Shown here: piece by piece, positions 38,976 through 51,107 of the stretch
Position numbering within the stretch: the first letter of the stretch is position 1
Layout of the letters: every line of letters starts with the position of its first letter
Assembly (NCBI GenBank): GCA_029204225.1
Contig: CM055097.1
Coordinates: 48,942,052 to 49,006,051 of the forward strand
Length of the DNA: 64,000 nucleotides
Direction of reading: 5' to 3'
Source of the DNA: Diphasiastrum complanatum
Lineage: Eukaryota; Streptophyta; Lycopodiopsida; Lycopodiales; Lycopodiaceae
Position numbers and translations under genes: made by a program
The notes under the pieces: generated by a model
Databases searched by the model: none
Told to the model about the DNA's origin: nothing
What the model saw: the letters and a program-made list of their open reading frames with translations, nothing else

Positions 38976-39156
38976 TATCTCAAAATGAAATTACACTATA
39001 CATATAGTTGTTCACTTAGGCAACCTGTGCATGATCCAGGTTGCCGTTGGCGGGACCCGTGTCCCGTCGATTTGCCTCGTGGCGAGGCCAACTAATCATT
39101 ATCGACTGATAGGACCCACATTATAGTAGCACAATGATTCTACTTTAATTCTAACT
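38976..39156 (-). repeat. Third, partial copy of the 23,775/24,573 LTR block
   Basis: CTCAAAATGAAATTACA.TATACATATAGTTGTTCAC... through ACTTTAATTCTAACT matches 23,850-24,030 and 24,650-24,830 closely. It has the same orientation. It is truncated on both sides and leads straight into the gag frame at 39,157. Confidence 0.8.
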
Positions 39157-39790
39157 GTGTCAACAGAGAAGCAGCTCACTTATCTGTTGAGAGCCTTACC
39201 AAGATCTTTCCAGACAACCAGAACACTGCTAGCAAAGGATCCTACAATGACACTCGAAAAGGCAATTGTCGAGATTCGAGAAGAAGTTGAGGCTCGAGAG
39301 CACCTTGATCACAAAGATGCTTCTTACCAAGCTCTCTACAACAATAAGGACAAGACAAAGAAACAATTCAAGCCTAGAAAGGAGCAAGATCGAAAGCAGG
39401 ATCGTGCTCAGCAAGCAGCAGGAACCAACAAAGGCAAATGGAAGAACAAAGGAAGGCCGAAACACCAAAGTGGAGACAAGAAGACCTGCGTGAGATGCAA
39501 GCGCGAAGGACATACTGTCGATTTGTGTTGACTCAATCCAAAAATTGAGTGTATCCACTGTCACAAGAAAGGTCATGCAGCCATGGACTACCACCTGAAC
39601 CCAAGAAACAAATTAGCTCAAAGCAGACAAGAGAACAATAATAGTTCATCCTATGTCGAGGAACCAGAGAGCTCAAAAATGGGCGAAGAAAAATCAAATC
39701 ATGGTAATCTAACTACCTACATCTATGGAGACATGTGTGCAGTGTCAACACCTGACACAGAGGAGGTAATCCTTGATTCAGGTACATGCA
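39157..39790 (+). pseudogene. Ty1/copia gag end, double zinc knuckle and protease start
   Basis: STEKQLTYLLRALPRSFQ and LEKAIVEIREEVEARE form the gag C-terminal half, followed by a basic linker. Knuckle one is CVRCKREGHTVDLC (39,487-39,528), then a TGA at 39,529-39,531. Knuckle two is CIHCHKKGHAAMDY (about 39,550-39,592). The copia protease would begin at VILDSG (about 39,769-39,786). From there the sequence changes to a Helitron helicase. Two knuckles in tandem are less common than one in copia gag. Confidence 0.8.
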
Positions 39791-41068
39791 AGACGCACCC
39801 GTATAGTGTCATGTTGTCGTACGTGCATGCACAAGGGTGGATAGCATTGGCAGTTGCATCGTGTGGGATTGCTGCATTGTTGATGAAAGGTGGTAGGACC
39901 GCACACTCTCGATTTAAAATTCCTTCGAGCGGAATTGAATGAGAGCTCGACATGCAGCATTTCTAAGCAATCTGCTTTAGGTACGCTTTTATGGCATGTC
40001 GATTGATCATTTGGGATGAGTGTATAGATCGACCTCTGCGAGATATATTGAGTATCGACGTTCCATTTAGAGGAGTTCCAATTGTTTTCGAGGGTGATTT
40101 TTGACAGATTATACCAGTGGTGCTGTGTGGTAGTCGGACGCAGATTGTCAACGCTTTGCTGAAGTGTTCACGTTTGTGGAAACACATGGAGGTGCATAAA
40201 TTGACAAACAACATGCGCATCATGGACATGGAGGGTGGCGATAAAGATGAGCAGTTGAGGTTGCAGATTATTTGTTGAGTGTGGGAGATGGTCGTGAGTG
40301 CATCGCGATTTGGACGTGATTTCCCTGCCAGAGGGCATTTGCCTAAGGATGTGTGATGTGGGCAAATTGATTTCATTCACATTTCCTAATGTTGCACGAC
40401 ATTTTAAGGATGTGGAGTTTTTGAGGAGTTGTGCAATATTGACCCCATTGAACAGAGATGTGGATGAGATCAATGTGAGGGTTGTTGAGCAGCTTCCAGG
40501 TGATGTTTTGACTTTTTATAGTGCCGATAGTGTTGTTGAGTGTGAGGGCTCTAATGTCCACCCTATAGAGTATTTGAGCCTGCAACCGAGTGGGTGTCCT
40601 CCACATAAGTTGGTGCTAAAGATTGGGATGATTGTGATGTTGTTACGATCGATAGCATCACACAAGGGATTGTGCAATGGCACAAGATTGATCATCCTCA
40701 GATTGGGTAGACAGGTCATAGAGGTGGAGATAGTGACCGAGAAGAATATAGGGAGTAGAGTCTTTATTCCACGTATTCCTATAGTGCCAAGCGATTCGAA
40801 CATACTATTTGAATTGCAGAGGGTCCAGTTTTCTATTAGAGCAGCATTTGTCATGACAATAAACAAAGCACAAAGGAAAACTATGGACATGGTTGGATTG
40901 TATTTGCCTCGCCCTATGTTTAGTCATGGGCAGCTATATGTTGCACTTTCGAGAGTGAGAAATGCAGCAAGTCTTCATGTGCTGATTACTGACAAGGACA
41001 ATCGATTTACGGATGTGGATGGAGTCACGAGGTACACTCAGAACATTGTGTATTTAGAAGTGTTGTAA
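39787..41068 (+). pseudogene. Helitron PIF1-like helicase relic
   Basis: Blocks in order: GTCKTH (Walker A, normally GTGKT, so the P-loop Gly is changed), WIALAVASCGIAALL, GGRTAHSRFKIP, then after a frame break LIIWDECI (Walker B), VPIVFEGDF with TGA at the next codon, LWKHMEVHKLTNNMR. The 256-codon frame 40,298-41,068 holds FLRSCAILTPLNRDVDEIN, PPHKLVLKIGMIVMLL, VQFSIRAAFVMTINKAQ and GQLYVALSRVRN, the C-terminal helicase motifs. The enzyme would unwind DNA during rolling-circle transposition. It is inactive here, and no Rep part precedes it. Confidence 0.93.
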
Positions 41069-42270
41069 TAATAAGTTTGAAGTGATGTTTATGGTTTATG
41101 GTTTCAAGATGCAAGATACAGTTAGAGTTAGAATTGGAGTTAAACTTAGCATTTGGGATGTAGGGTAGAGTTAGAGTTAGAGTTAGATTTGGAGAGAAAA
41201 TTCTGTCAAATTTTGTACACTGAGAAGGTTGTGTAGAAGGAGATTCTTGGATATAGTCAGGATTTTGAGTTCAGTAGTTGATTGACATAAGACTTATACT
41301 AACATTGTCTTTCTTTTTGTAGATTTCATCGAGCAGGCTGTTGAAAAACAAGCGAGTATCTTCATTCCAATTTGCTATTGACTATGTTTTAAGTAATTGC
41401 ATTAAGTTAACGAGTGTGTATGTTTTTGCAGATGGTGAAGGTCATTGTCAATCGACGAATGTTCGAGACTTTATGGAGCGGTTTGTTTTGCGCAATGGCA
41501 AACACATCTGCACAATTATTTGGTTGTTGCAGCTATACGCGGAGTTTTTAAAGGATTTACAAGATGTCGGATATTTGATTCCACGAGAACACCATATGTT
41601 ATTAGATGTGGATTTGTTAGTACAAAATCTAACATACATTTATAGAGCAGTATTGGTTGTAAATGATTACAAATGCGTCACAAATGATAGATACCTTGGT
41701 ATTCTCCCAAGACTTTGGATGTGATTCGTGGGAAATATTTCTTGAAAATTATTGAGTTTTTAAATAAAAATATAATAGATTCGTTTTTTTTAATTTTATG
41801 TATGTGGAATGTCTTCCTTTCTTGATTGATTTGCACTTAACTAAATGTTGTACCCATACTAATGCATCTTTCACACATTTTTCATAGTGAATATGTGGTT
41901 TTACATGTATTTTACACATAGAATGGGTTTACATGTTTGTACGCATAAATAGCTCAAAGTGACTAATCTTTTGAAGTTTGCATTGCATGTGATTATAAAC
42001 CACATATTAAAATTTTGAAATTCAAAGCACGGTCTTCTGAAATGTATGTCCATTCTCACACATACACATACATGTACACATTGCACATGCACATGCATGT
42101 ACAGACACATACATGTACACATGCACACACGCATGCACACTCTCACTCATACATACACGCATGTATAGATATATGCACTATCATGAATACACACACATAC
42201 ATAGATGCGAGATCGACCACCATCCAAATCATCGGCCGCCACCTAGATCGGCCTCCACCTAGATCGGCCT
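41069..42270 (+). other. Helitron 3' flank with an unrecognised 127-codon frame (41,341-41,724)
   Basis: Starting 272 bp after the helicase stop, a 127-codon frame of unknown kind (MKNKRVSSFQFAIDYVLSNC start, C-terminal YLGILPRLWM) lies in the same direction. It has no domain that I know and could be chance or a captured exon. The rest contains GTTAGAGTTAGAGTTAGA repeats (41,165-41,195) and a CA-rich, ACATGTAC-studded tract (42,040-42,200). I see no clear Helitron terminus. Confidence 0.35.
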
Positions 42271-42300
42271 CCATTGCCCGTCAACGACGAACACTCTTTA

Positions 42301-42337
<37 letters not shown>

Positions 42338-42370
42338 TAGTTGGTTGTGCTCGTCGATGACGGGCAATGG
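42271..42370. repeat. 24-bp inverted repeat around a (TA)n loop
   Basis: CCATTGCCCGTCAACGACGA+ACAC (42,271-42,294) is the inverse of 42,347-42,370, with two mismatches. The loop is 52 bp, most of it (TA)16 at 42,303-42,334. Just before the left arm, CACCTAGATCGGCCTC is tandemly duplicated (42,239-42,270). It could fold as a long hairpin or extrude as a cruciform. It might be the core of a foldback or MITE-type element. Confidence 0.8.
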
Positions 42371-42960
42371 GCAATTACCCACAAAAATTGTTTATATATT
42401 TTTGGAGGCTGTGTTTTTTTTAAAACCTATTTAGCTTTTCATTTTGCAAAAGAGTGATATTTTTTACGGCACCTCATACATTCTCTCTCTAAAATAGTTT
42501 TATACTGTATAGATATGTGTATGTGTATATATGTATATGTATGTATATGTATCTCTAAATTGTCCACTTATTATCCATGACTCGCTAGCTCCCACCTTCT
42601 CTCTCTCAACATCAACAAGGGCAAAAATGAAAAGACCGAAAGAGCTTTGCAAAAGCTCATAATAGATTTGTTCAGCGACTACAAAACTAGCTCTCATTTT
42701 TCGGTTTTGCGCCGCTAAATGCATAACATGTAGACTACTTCTCATAGTGGTCCACCTTCTAGCAAAGTGGAAAATCAACAATCCTAAAAATCCACTTCTT
42801 CACACCCCACCTATCTAAAGGGGAATATCACGGACCTGAAGACCACACATGTCTCTTTTTGCACGCGTCCTAGGGATTCGAGCCCGGGTCCATTTTGTAT
42901 TGAAAAGTAAATGCTACCTGTACTCTCAAGTCTTATCCAAAATGAGAGACTTGGGCTGCG
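42371..42960. other. Upstream region of the CBSX3-like gene
   Basis: No gene. It contains a TATGTATATGTATG-like microsatellite (42,510-42,555). It should include the distal promoter of the host gene. Confidence 0.4.
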
Positions 42961-42964
42961 GGCA

Positions 42965-42972
42965 TATAAAAT
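42965..42972 (+). promoter_or_regulatory. TATA box of the CBSX3-like gene
   Basis: TATAAAAT, followed 25-35 bp later by a pyrimidine-rich stretch (42,980-43,035) typical of plant core promoters (Y patch). It predicts transcription start near 42,995-43,005. Confidence 0.5.
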
Positions 42973-42997
42973 ATTTTCACTCTTTATTTCTCCTTCT

Positions 42998-43215
42998 TTG
43001 CTTCTCTATCCTCTCCTTTCTCTTGCCTCTCTCTCCATAGACGACAGTGTTTGATGTTTGATCCTGTGCTAGGGCAGACACAAGCAAGAGCGAAGTGAAG
43101 GAATCTGTTTTCTCGCAGTCTTGCGTAAGTCTTCGATATCCATCTTTTGGGCTGGTTTTTGAGTCTTGCCGTGACAAAGATAAGCGGTTAGTGAACCCCT
43201 TTGACGTAGGATATG
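42998..43215 (+). other. Leader exon (5' UTR) of the CBSX3-like gene
   Basis: Inferred from the TATA box and a donor GTAAGT at 43,216. The matching acceptor is TTTCGCACAG ending at 43,645. The exon holds a short upstream frame, ATG 43,054 to TGA 43,098 (14 codons). The last three bases of the exon are ATG (43,213-43,215). After splicing this reads ATG ACA ATG, in frame with the coding exon and with a TAG two codons before it. It may therefore be the true start. Confidence 0.5.
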
Positions 43216-43648
43216 GTAAGTGTTTATTATTTCAAACAATGCCGGCTAGCTGCAACAGGAAATGACTGTAGCTTTCAACTTTATCTTCAAGCATCGCAGC
43301 ACGGTCTGTAACTTCGCTAAACGTAAGAAGAACATGAGAAGGGATAATCGGCACTCTTTCATTCTCTGCTTGTACATGTTTTCTTGAATCATGAGGTGTT
43401 AGAGTAACTGTTCAGGTGCAATATGTACAGATTGAGGCTTTTAATGACGAGATATGGCAACTTTTGTAGCTCCCCTGTTCTTCAATTCGAAGTATCTTGA
43501 AGATTTTGCTTTGCTCTAAGACTTCTGTCTTATTTGCTGTATGTTTCTTAGCCTTTGCTACATGTTAGGGTTACTTTTTTGGCAAAGCAGTTCAGTTTTG
43601 AATCTTCCTAGGTAAAATCTGTGACATGGGGCTTTTTTCGCACAGACA

Positions 43649-46600
43649 ATGCGAAGTCTTGTAAGACTTTTCCAAAGTCGCGGAGGTATTATCCGAGGAA
43701 GAATTTTACAAAATGTAAGTATTGCCCGTACCACTACGTACCTCAGCCACAAGTGCCGCTATGAATCTGGACAGCCTGCCGGGCTTGAGGAGCATGGATT
43801 TGAGAGCACTACTATAGCGGATGTTCTTGAAGCGAAGGGGAAGAGTGCAGATGGATCGTGGCTCTTTTGTACCACAGATGACACTGTCTACGAGGCTGTT
43901 AAATCGGTGAGTCTATATGAAGTTCTTTCATAGATTTTTCCTTAGAGACTGGGGCCTGCTACGCACACACGCTCACTCTCACTTGCAATCACGCCCACAT
44001 GCGCACAAGCAATGACATATTTTGTTACATGGTTTGTCGGTTGGATCAGAGGGAACATATGAGATTCGAGTTATTTTCTCATATTAGCATATGCCTATTG
44101 GATTCATGTAAGGCCTTGACATTGTGCATTAGCACATTGTGAAACGTTTCAGTTCCTTTCTTGATTGTTAAAGCCAACACTTTGTATGCTATAGTAGGGT
44201 TTTGTGCAGTTCCTGGGTGGCTTTGGGGTTGATTGTAAGTCAGGGCATTGACTCTAGAGGTAAGCATGTCAACAATCGATCCAAATTTCAGTTTGATCCG
44301 TTTCCTTCCTGCCGCATATTCCATGTCAATAAAGGTAATTTATATTCTTTAGCTATACTTATTTTTGAGCTTCTTTTAAAGGTGCCCTGAGTATGAACAC
44401 ATCACAATCTAGTCGAAAGGGATCGGCCTTGAGTCGTGTAGCTTCATTTGTAAGCTAGTTGAAAAATGACTGACTTAGCTTGATTTGTAAGCTAGTTGAA
44501 ATGGATCACCGATGACTTATGTGTTAAGAACAATAATGTACGCATTCACACATGACTAACTAACTAGTTAAAGTGAGAGGTCCCTCTTACGAGCTCGTAA
44601 CCAGTGCCGAACCCTAGAGAACACAGATAGGTCAGATACCACAGTCAGGGTCGTGTCCAGCGTACATGACCAACAGGGCAAGATAGTGTGAGTAGTGTGC
44701 CCTAGCACGGTCCATAGCCATGGCGGGCCTAACACAGCCTAGGGACCCTGTCAGCAGGATAGGGCCCCCAGTTGGGTCCCGACGTGCAGTCGGCCACGTC
44801 AGTGCCACATGGCCGACACTTGGCAGTAGCATGCTACCAGTCCTCACACTGGGCTAGGAGGGGCTTACTCTATATCAGGGAGTAGGCAAGGTTGGGTGGA
44901 TCAGTTAGTGTTTGCCCTACTGTGGTGTTAGGATCTATTACACTGGTACCAGAGCCATCTCCATCCTAGGGAGTTCAGGAGCAGCAGTAGAGAAAGCTAT
45001 GAGAAGATAGGAAGTGTTTCTCAGATTCTCAGAAAAGATTAGAGGAGGAGAATCGCTGTAGGTGCAGCCTTCAAACCCTTGAAATTCACTGAGAATTTAT
45101 AGTTGTAGGAAGTAGAATTCCTTTTGTAGGTAAATCGCTGGAAAGGCAGCAATCTATATCAGATTTCAGACATCTGATAGGAGATTTTAGAAAGGATTTA
45201 GAGTAGAAACCAGCGAGCAGGTCCATCGCTGTGGGATCATACATCTACCTCTGAAATTTCAGAGAAATCCAAGGAAGTTTGAGGGGTTTTCAAGCAAATT
45301 TTCTTAGCAGGGCCAGCGCTGGACAGGGAGGTGAAAAATTGGTTTTTCATCACTGTTTTTGAGAATTTTTCAGTAGTTTGAACATCAAACAAGATTGCCA
45401 CAGACCAGCGACCTACTACTTGAAGTCAGATCAGAGTTTCAAGTAAGTTTTGGGCCTTAAATTTTAGAAAATTGGGCCAGACAGGTGGCTGTCCAGCCAG
45501 CGAGGGTAGGGAGACACCAAAATCAGAAATTGAAATACTTTTTGGGTCTCAAATCAGAAGTAAATGAGCCAGTTGGGTTGCAATTAGACCAGCGAGCTAC
45601 TATCCTCAAAGAACCGGGAAATTTGGCACCGTTTTGAAGCTTCAAACTGGCATTTTTCGGCACAGCAGGTCTAAAATTTTGGGGAAAAGAGCTGAAAGGG
45701 TTCCTCTTCATTCTTTCTTTGGAAGTACAGTCCTCAGAAACAGCTAAGTCATCTTTCCTTTCCCTTGTACAGTTGTAAATTAGTCTTTTAGACTTTTTTC
45801 CTTCAGAAGTTAAGGTAGCTCTCTTTCAGTTCCGAAGATGACCACTCCTCAGGGACCTGATCAACCCCAGGAGAGAGGCTTCGACGAACTTGAAACAGAA
45901 GCCTTGGCTTACAGAAAAGGGAAGGAACCCATGGAAGTAGAAGAACAGGAACAGTTCGCCGAAGAACTCGACGAACTAGTTACCAAGGAGCAGTTCCTCC
46001 AATTGGTAACAGAAGTGGATGATCTGAAGTTGGCATTAGCCAATTTCAAGTCCAGTGTGGACGACTCGTTCACTGAACTCAAAAACTTGATTTTGAGTTC
46101 CGCGAAAGGAAGCCTTCCCTCCACTTCTCAGTTATCCCCTTCTCCACTTCCATCAGTTTCGGGTGAGACTTTACGATCTCACCCCAGTGTTTTTAAAGAT
46201 TTAAAGCCTCCTACTTTTAATGGGGAAGAGAAGGATAGAAAGAAATGCAGATATTCTACAAACCTTCCTCAGCAAATGGAAGAACATTCATGCTCTTAAA
46301 CAGACCCCTGACCATTTGCAAGCTATTGAGGCCAGTCTTTCCTTAGGGCCTATGGCCTATAAGTGGTGGTTAAATGTCCAGGAGACTGGGCAGACTCCTC
46401 GGTCATGGAAAGCTTTTGAAGAAGCTTTCCTAAGAGAATTTCTATCAGAGAATGAACTGGATAGAGCCTGGGAAGCCTGGGAAAGAACAGTAATGGATAA
46501 ATCCCTCATCCAATATATCTCGCAGTATCGAGAAGCAATTTTAAAGATTAAAAATATGGATGACTATCAGAAAATCAGGGATTTGTCCGTGGCCTCAAAG

Positions 46601-49600
46601 ATGAATATAAAGTAGAGGTCCAGAGAAACTCGCCTACTACCTTGAGCAAGCTCTCAGATATGCTCAAATCTATGATGATTCAGTGGGTAGGAAGAAGGCG
46701 AGACAACAGCCACTTTCTGAGCAGCCTTCTCAGAAAGACTTTCAATTTAAAAAGAAATTTTTAAAAAGAAAGAAAGAAGACAAATTTAAAAGTGAAGCTC
46801 TTCAGAAACGCCCTTCACTCATACAGCCCTTAAAACCAGATGATTTTGAGAAAGCCAAACAAGAACGTTTGTGCTTTGTGTGTATGGGCAAGGGACACAC
46901 AGTCAGACAGTGTCCCAAGGGGCCTTTCACTAAAAAAGATAAGAAAGATAAAAAACAAGTTCATCTTGTTCAGACTGTATGTTTCCCCAGTGACTCTGAA
47001 GATCATGAACACTGTTGCCAGCTGACCTCTGCAATGCTAGCGAGACCCTTCAGCTTTGGGCCGCATGACCTAGTACGTATGCATGGGAAAGTTGGTAACC
47101 AGTCAGTAAGAGTCATGGTTGATGATGGGGCAACCCATAATTTCATCAACCACACCCTGGTTAAAAAGCTTAAACTACCAGAAGTACCTAGTCAGCATAG
47201 GTACATAGTTTCATTAGCTAAGGGTGAAGATAAAAAAATATGGGAAACTATGGTAAGTAAGTTAAATCTTGGTATTCAAGGGTACCAAGATGAAATAAAC
47301 TTTCAGATAATGCACCTGGATCGAACAGACATTGTTCTCGGGAGAGATTGGCTCTATAGTTTAGGACCTTCCCTCCACAGAAACTATCAGGAGAACACCC
47401 TCAGCTTTCAGCATAAAGGCCGAGAGATCCAGTTGCATGGGGAGCATGATGTTCCCAACAGCCCTTCTGCAGTTCAGAGCTCTGTCAGCTAATCGGAGAC
47501 GAAGACCATCAGGTATTCTTATGTGACTTTCAGTTTATTCCTGAAGTTTCTATTTCCAGTTCTATTCAGCAGAAAATCAGTAAATTAGAAACTTTATTGT
47601 CTAAATTTAAAGATGTTTTTCCTGAAGATTTGCCACATGGTTTACCACCTAGCAGAGAGGTAGATCATGTAATAAACCTAGTACCAGGTACAGCACCTGT
47701 TTCTAAACCTCCGTATCGGGTCAGCCGAACAGAGGATGAAGAAATAATTAGGCAGTTAACAGACTATCTTGGGAAAGGCCAAATTCAGACCGGTAGTTCA
47801 CCATGGGCCTCACCAGTCCTATTGGTGAAAAAGAAAGAGGGGTCTATGTCTTTGCGTAGATTACAGAGCCCTCAATAAAGTCACAATTAAGAATAAATAC
47901 CCTATGCCTCGGGCAGACGAGTTGTTTGATCAACTCGACGGGGCTAAGTTTTTCAGTAAAATAGACCTCAGATCGGGATATCATTAAGTCCGTATAAAAT
48001 TTGAAGATGTCTCGAAAACAACTTTTAGGACTCGTCACGGTCATTATGAGTTTAAGGTGATGCCATTTGGGCTCACAAATGCTCCAGCTACCTTTATGAC
48101 CTTGATGAACAGTGTCCTCAGACCATACTTGGGTAAGTTTGTAGTCGTATTTTTAGATGACATCCTCGTTTACAACAAAACGAGGAAAGAGCATCTAAAA
48201 CACCTCAGAAAGGTGTTTCGACTGCTCAGAAAGCATAAGCTCTATGCTAAACAATCCAAGTGTGAATTCTTCGTTGAAGAAGTAGCATATTTGGGTCACA
48301 TTATCTCTTCAGATGGGATTAAGATGGACCCAAATAAGGTTAAAGCCATACTCAGTTGGCTGAGACCTCAGAATATTTTGGAACTTCAGATCTTTCTTGG
48401 TCTGGCGGGATATTACAGACAATTTGTCAAGGAATATGCTCAGATAGCAGTTCCTATGACAAATCTTCTTAAGGGGAAGGGAAAGGAGTTCATTTGGGAG
48501 TCCGCACAACAGGAGAGCTTTGATGCTCTCAAAACAGCCTTAGCTATTGCACCAGTTTTAAAAGTCGTCGACCCCAATCAGCCATTTGTGGTCGAAACAG
48601 ATGCTAGCGACTTTGCAGTAGGTGCTGTGCTAACTCAGGGTGGACGACCAGTTGCGTTCGAGAGTAAAAAACTCGAGCCAGCTCAGACTAGGTACACTGC
48701 CTATGAAAAGGAACTCTTTTCTATAGTCCATGCCCTTAAGACTTGGAGGCATTATTTGTATGGTGCCAACTTTGAGGTCTTGACAGACCATGAGAGTCTC
48801 AGATACCTTTGCAATCAACCTGAGCTTAGAGGTCGGAAAGCTCGTTGGGCAGAGTTGATGCAAGAGTTTGACATGTCTATCAGATATAGGTGTGGAAAAT
48901 TCAATACAGTAGCAGATGCCCTTAGTAGAATGCCTATGATAAACGAGCTGAGTTTTACTCAGATTCGTAATGAGTTACTCGAGTCCTTGAGAGGGAAATG
49001 CCAGTATGATGCATTCTTCTCTACTATCTGGAACTCAGTTTAGAGCAGACAGTTACAGACTCCAGAACCAGTTCCCGGGGCTGGTGCCAGTTCATCCAAG
49101 AATACGACAGCTTCCGTTGAGGATGATGATGAGTCCGAGTATACGTCGTCAGATGACGTTGAGGATTCTGAGCCTGTATTACCCAAGCAAACCCCAGTGG
49201 TTGAGGGTCAGTTGACTCAAGGATTCAAATGGAAACAGTATTCCATTCAGGATGAGTACTTGCTCTATAGAGATAGAGTATGTGTCCCCAATTCAGAGGA
49301 TTATAGGCAGCAGGTCCTATATGAATGTCATGACAATCCTAGCGCGGGACACCCAGGCATACAGAAGACCTATGAGCTTCTTCGTAGGCAATATTTCTGG
49401 CCCAGTATGAAAAAGGACGTCCACCAGTATGTAACCAGTTGCCAGAAATGTCAAGTAAATAAAGCAGAGCGTTTAAAGGCAGGAGGGTTGTTGCATCCCT
49501 TAGAAATACCAGCTGGTAAATGGGAGAGTATCTCCATGGATTTTATAGTAGGCCTGCCTAAAACCCAAAAGGGTAATGACGCTATATGGGTCACAGTTGA

Positions 49601-51075
49601 CCGTCTGACCAAAATGGCTCATTTCATTCCGACCAAAACAACCGTTAGAGCTCCAGAGTTAGCGAGGTTGTTTGTAGACGGGCTATTTAAATTGTACGGT
49701 CTACCTTCCGGCATAGTCAGCGACCGGGACAGTAAGTTTACTGGAAATTTTTGGAGGGCAGTATTCCATCATCTCCATACTAAACTTAATATGAGTACCA
49801 CCAACCATCCACAGACGGACGGTCAAACAGAAAGGGTAAATCAAGTGCTGGAGGATATGCTTTGTGCATACGTCAGCAAGAAGCAGACTAATTGGGAGGA
49901 GTATCTCTCGATATTAGAGTTTGCTTACAACAGTACCAAACATTCAGCTACGGGATACAGCCCATTTATGCTGATGTACGGTTTTCAGCCACGCTCACCC
50001 ACAGCTGTAGGGTTTAAACAAGAAAAAGTTGAAGCAGCCAGAAACTTTTTAGAAGACCTAAACCAGATGATAGAACATGCTAAGCGTAGCATTAGACAAT
50101 CCCAGGATCGAGCCAAGCATTATGCAGATCCACACAGACGGGATGTGCAGTTCTCCACTGGTGAGAAAGTCTACTTGAGAGTCCCAGTTGACTCTAAAAC
50201 CCTCAAATCAGGAGTGTGTGCTAAGTTGTCTCCAAGGTATTGTGGTCCCTTTACCATCAGTAGGAGACTAGGCGAGGTCACCTATGAACTAGAACTCCCA
50301 CACAGCAGTAAGGTTTTTCCAGTCTTTCATGTAAGTCAGTTACGAAAAGCCTTAGCCAGATCAGACAATCTGGTAGGGGACAGTGTTCTAGTTCTCCCAT
50401 TGGATCCTCAACAACCTCCACATGAACCAGAGGAGATTCTTGATAGTAGAGAGACGCAGACTCGTCATACTCTAGACCGAGAATATCTGGTTAAGTGGAA
50501 TGATTAGCCTGTTGAGAATGCCACTTGGGAAAGAGGCAACGTCCTTCGCAAGATTTTTCCAGACTTTGTCTTAGAGGACCAAGACGGTTCTTAAGGGGGA
50601 GGGAGTGTTACGAGCTCGTAACCAGTGCCGAATCCTAGAGAACACAGATTGGTCAGATACCACAGTCAGGGTCGTGTGTGTCCAGCGTACATGACCAACA
50701 GGGCAAGACAGTGTGAGTAGTGTGCCCCAGCACGGTCCATAGCCATGGCGGGCCTAACACAGCCTAGGGACCCTGTCAGCAGGATAGGGCCCCCAGTTGG
50801 GTCCCGACGTGCAGTCGGCCACGTCAGTGCCACGTGGCCGACACTTGGCAGTAGCATGCTACCAGTCCTCACACTGGGCTAGGAGGGGCTTACTCTATAT
50901 CAGGGAGTAGGCAAGGTTGGGTGGATCAGTTAGTGTTTGCCCTACTATGGTGTTAGGATCTATTACAATCCCCAACCGTCACATGACGGTTTGACCAATT
51001 CTCTCTCTCTCTCTCTAGGTATGGGCAGTTCGCTCTTCTCTCATTAATAATCATTGAATAAGAATGCAGTTAACG

Positions 51076-51107
<32 letters not shown>

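Larger units (their letters stand above)
44580..50972 (+). mobile_element. Chromodomain Ty3/gypsy element, nearly complete, inserted in the outer LTR
   Basis: 5' LTR 44,585-44,942 and 3' LTR 50,606-50,967 (about 360 bp, TGTTACGAGC...TATTACA). The first dinucleotide of the 5' LTR is altered to TC. They differ by about seven substitutions and one 4-base insertion, near 2 percent, so insertion was fairly recent. Target duplication GTCCC (44,580-44,584) against ATCCC (50,968-50,972). The intact outer 3' LTR shows GAGGTCCCCAAACG once. Primer site TGGTACCAGAGCC at 44,944, polypurine tract AAGGGGGAGGGAG at 50,593-50,605. Gene order gag, protease, RT, RNase H, integrase, chromodomain. It is in the sense direction of the host gene. 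Confidence 0.95.

Noticed and set aside
42325-42345. CACTAGT after a (TA)n stretch, considered as a Helitron CTRR-T 3' terminus
   Set aside because: It lies in the loop of a larger inverted repeat and lacks the short GC-rich hairpin 10-12 bp before the CTAG.
44632-50872. - strand frames of about 70 codons in both gypsy LTRs (44,632-44,847 and 50,666-50,872)
   Set aside because: They are the same LTR sequence read on the complementary strand, with no domain and opposite to transcription.
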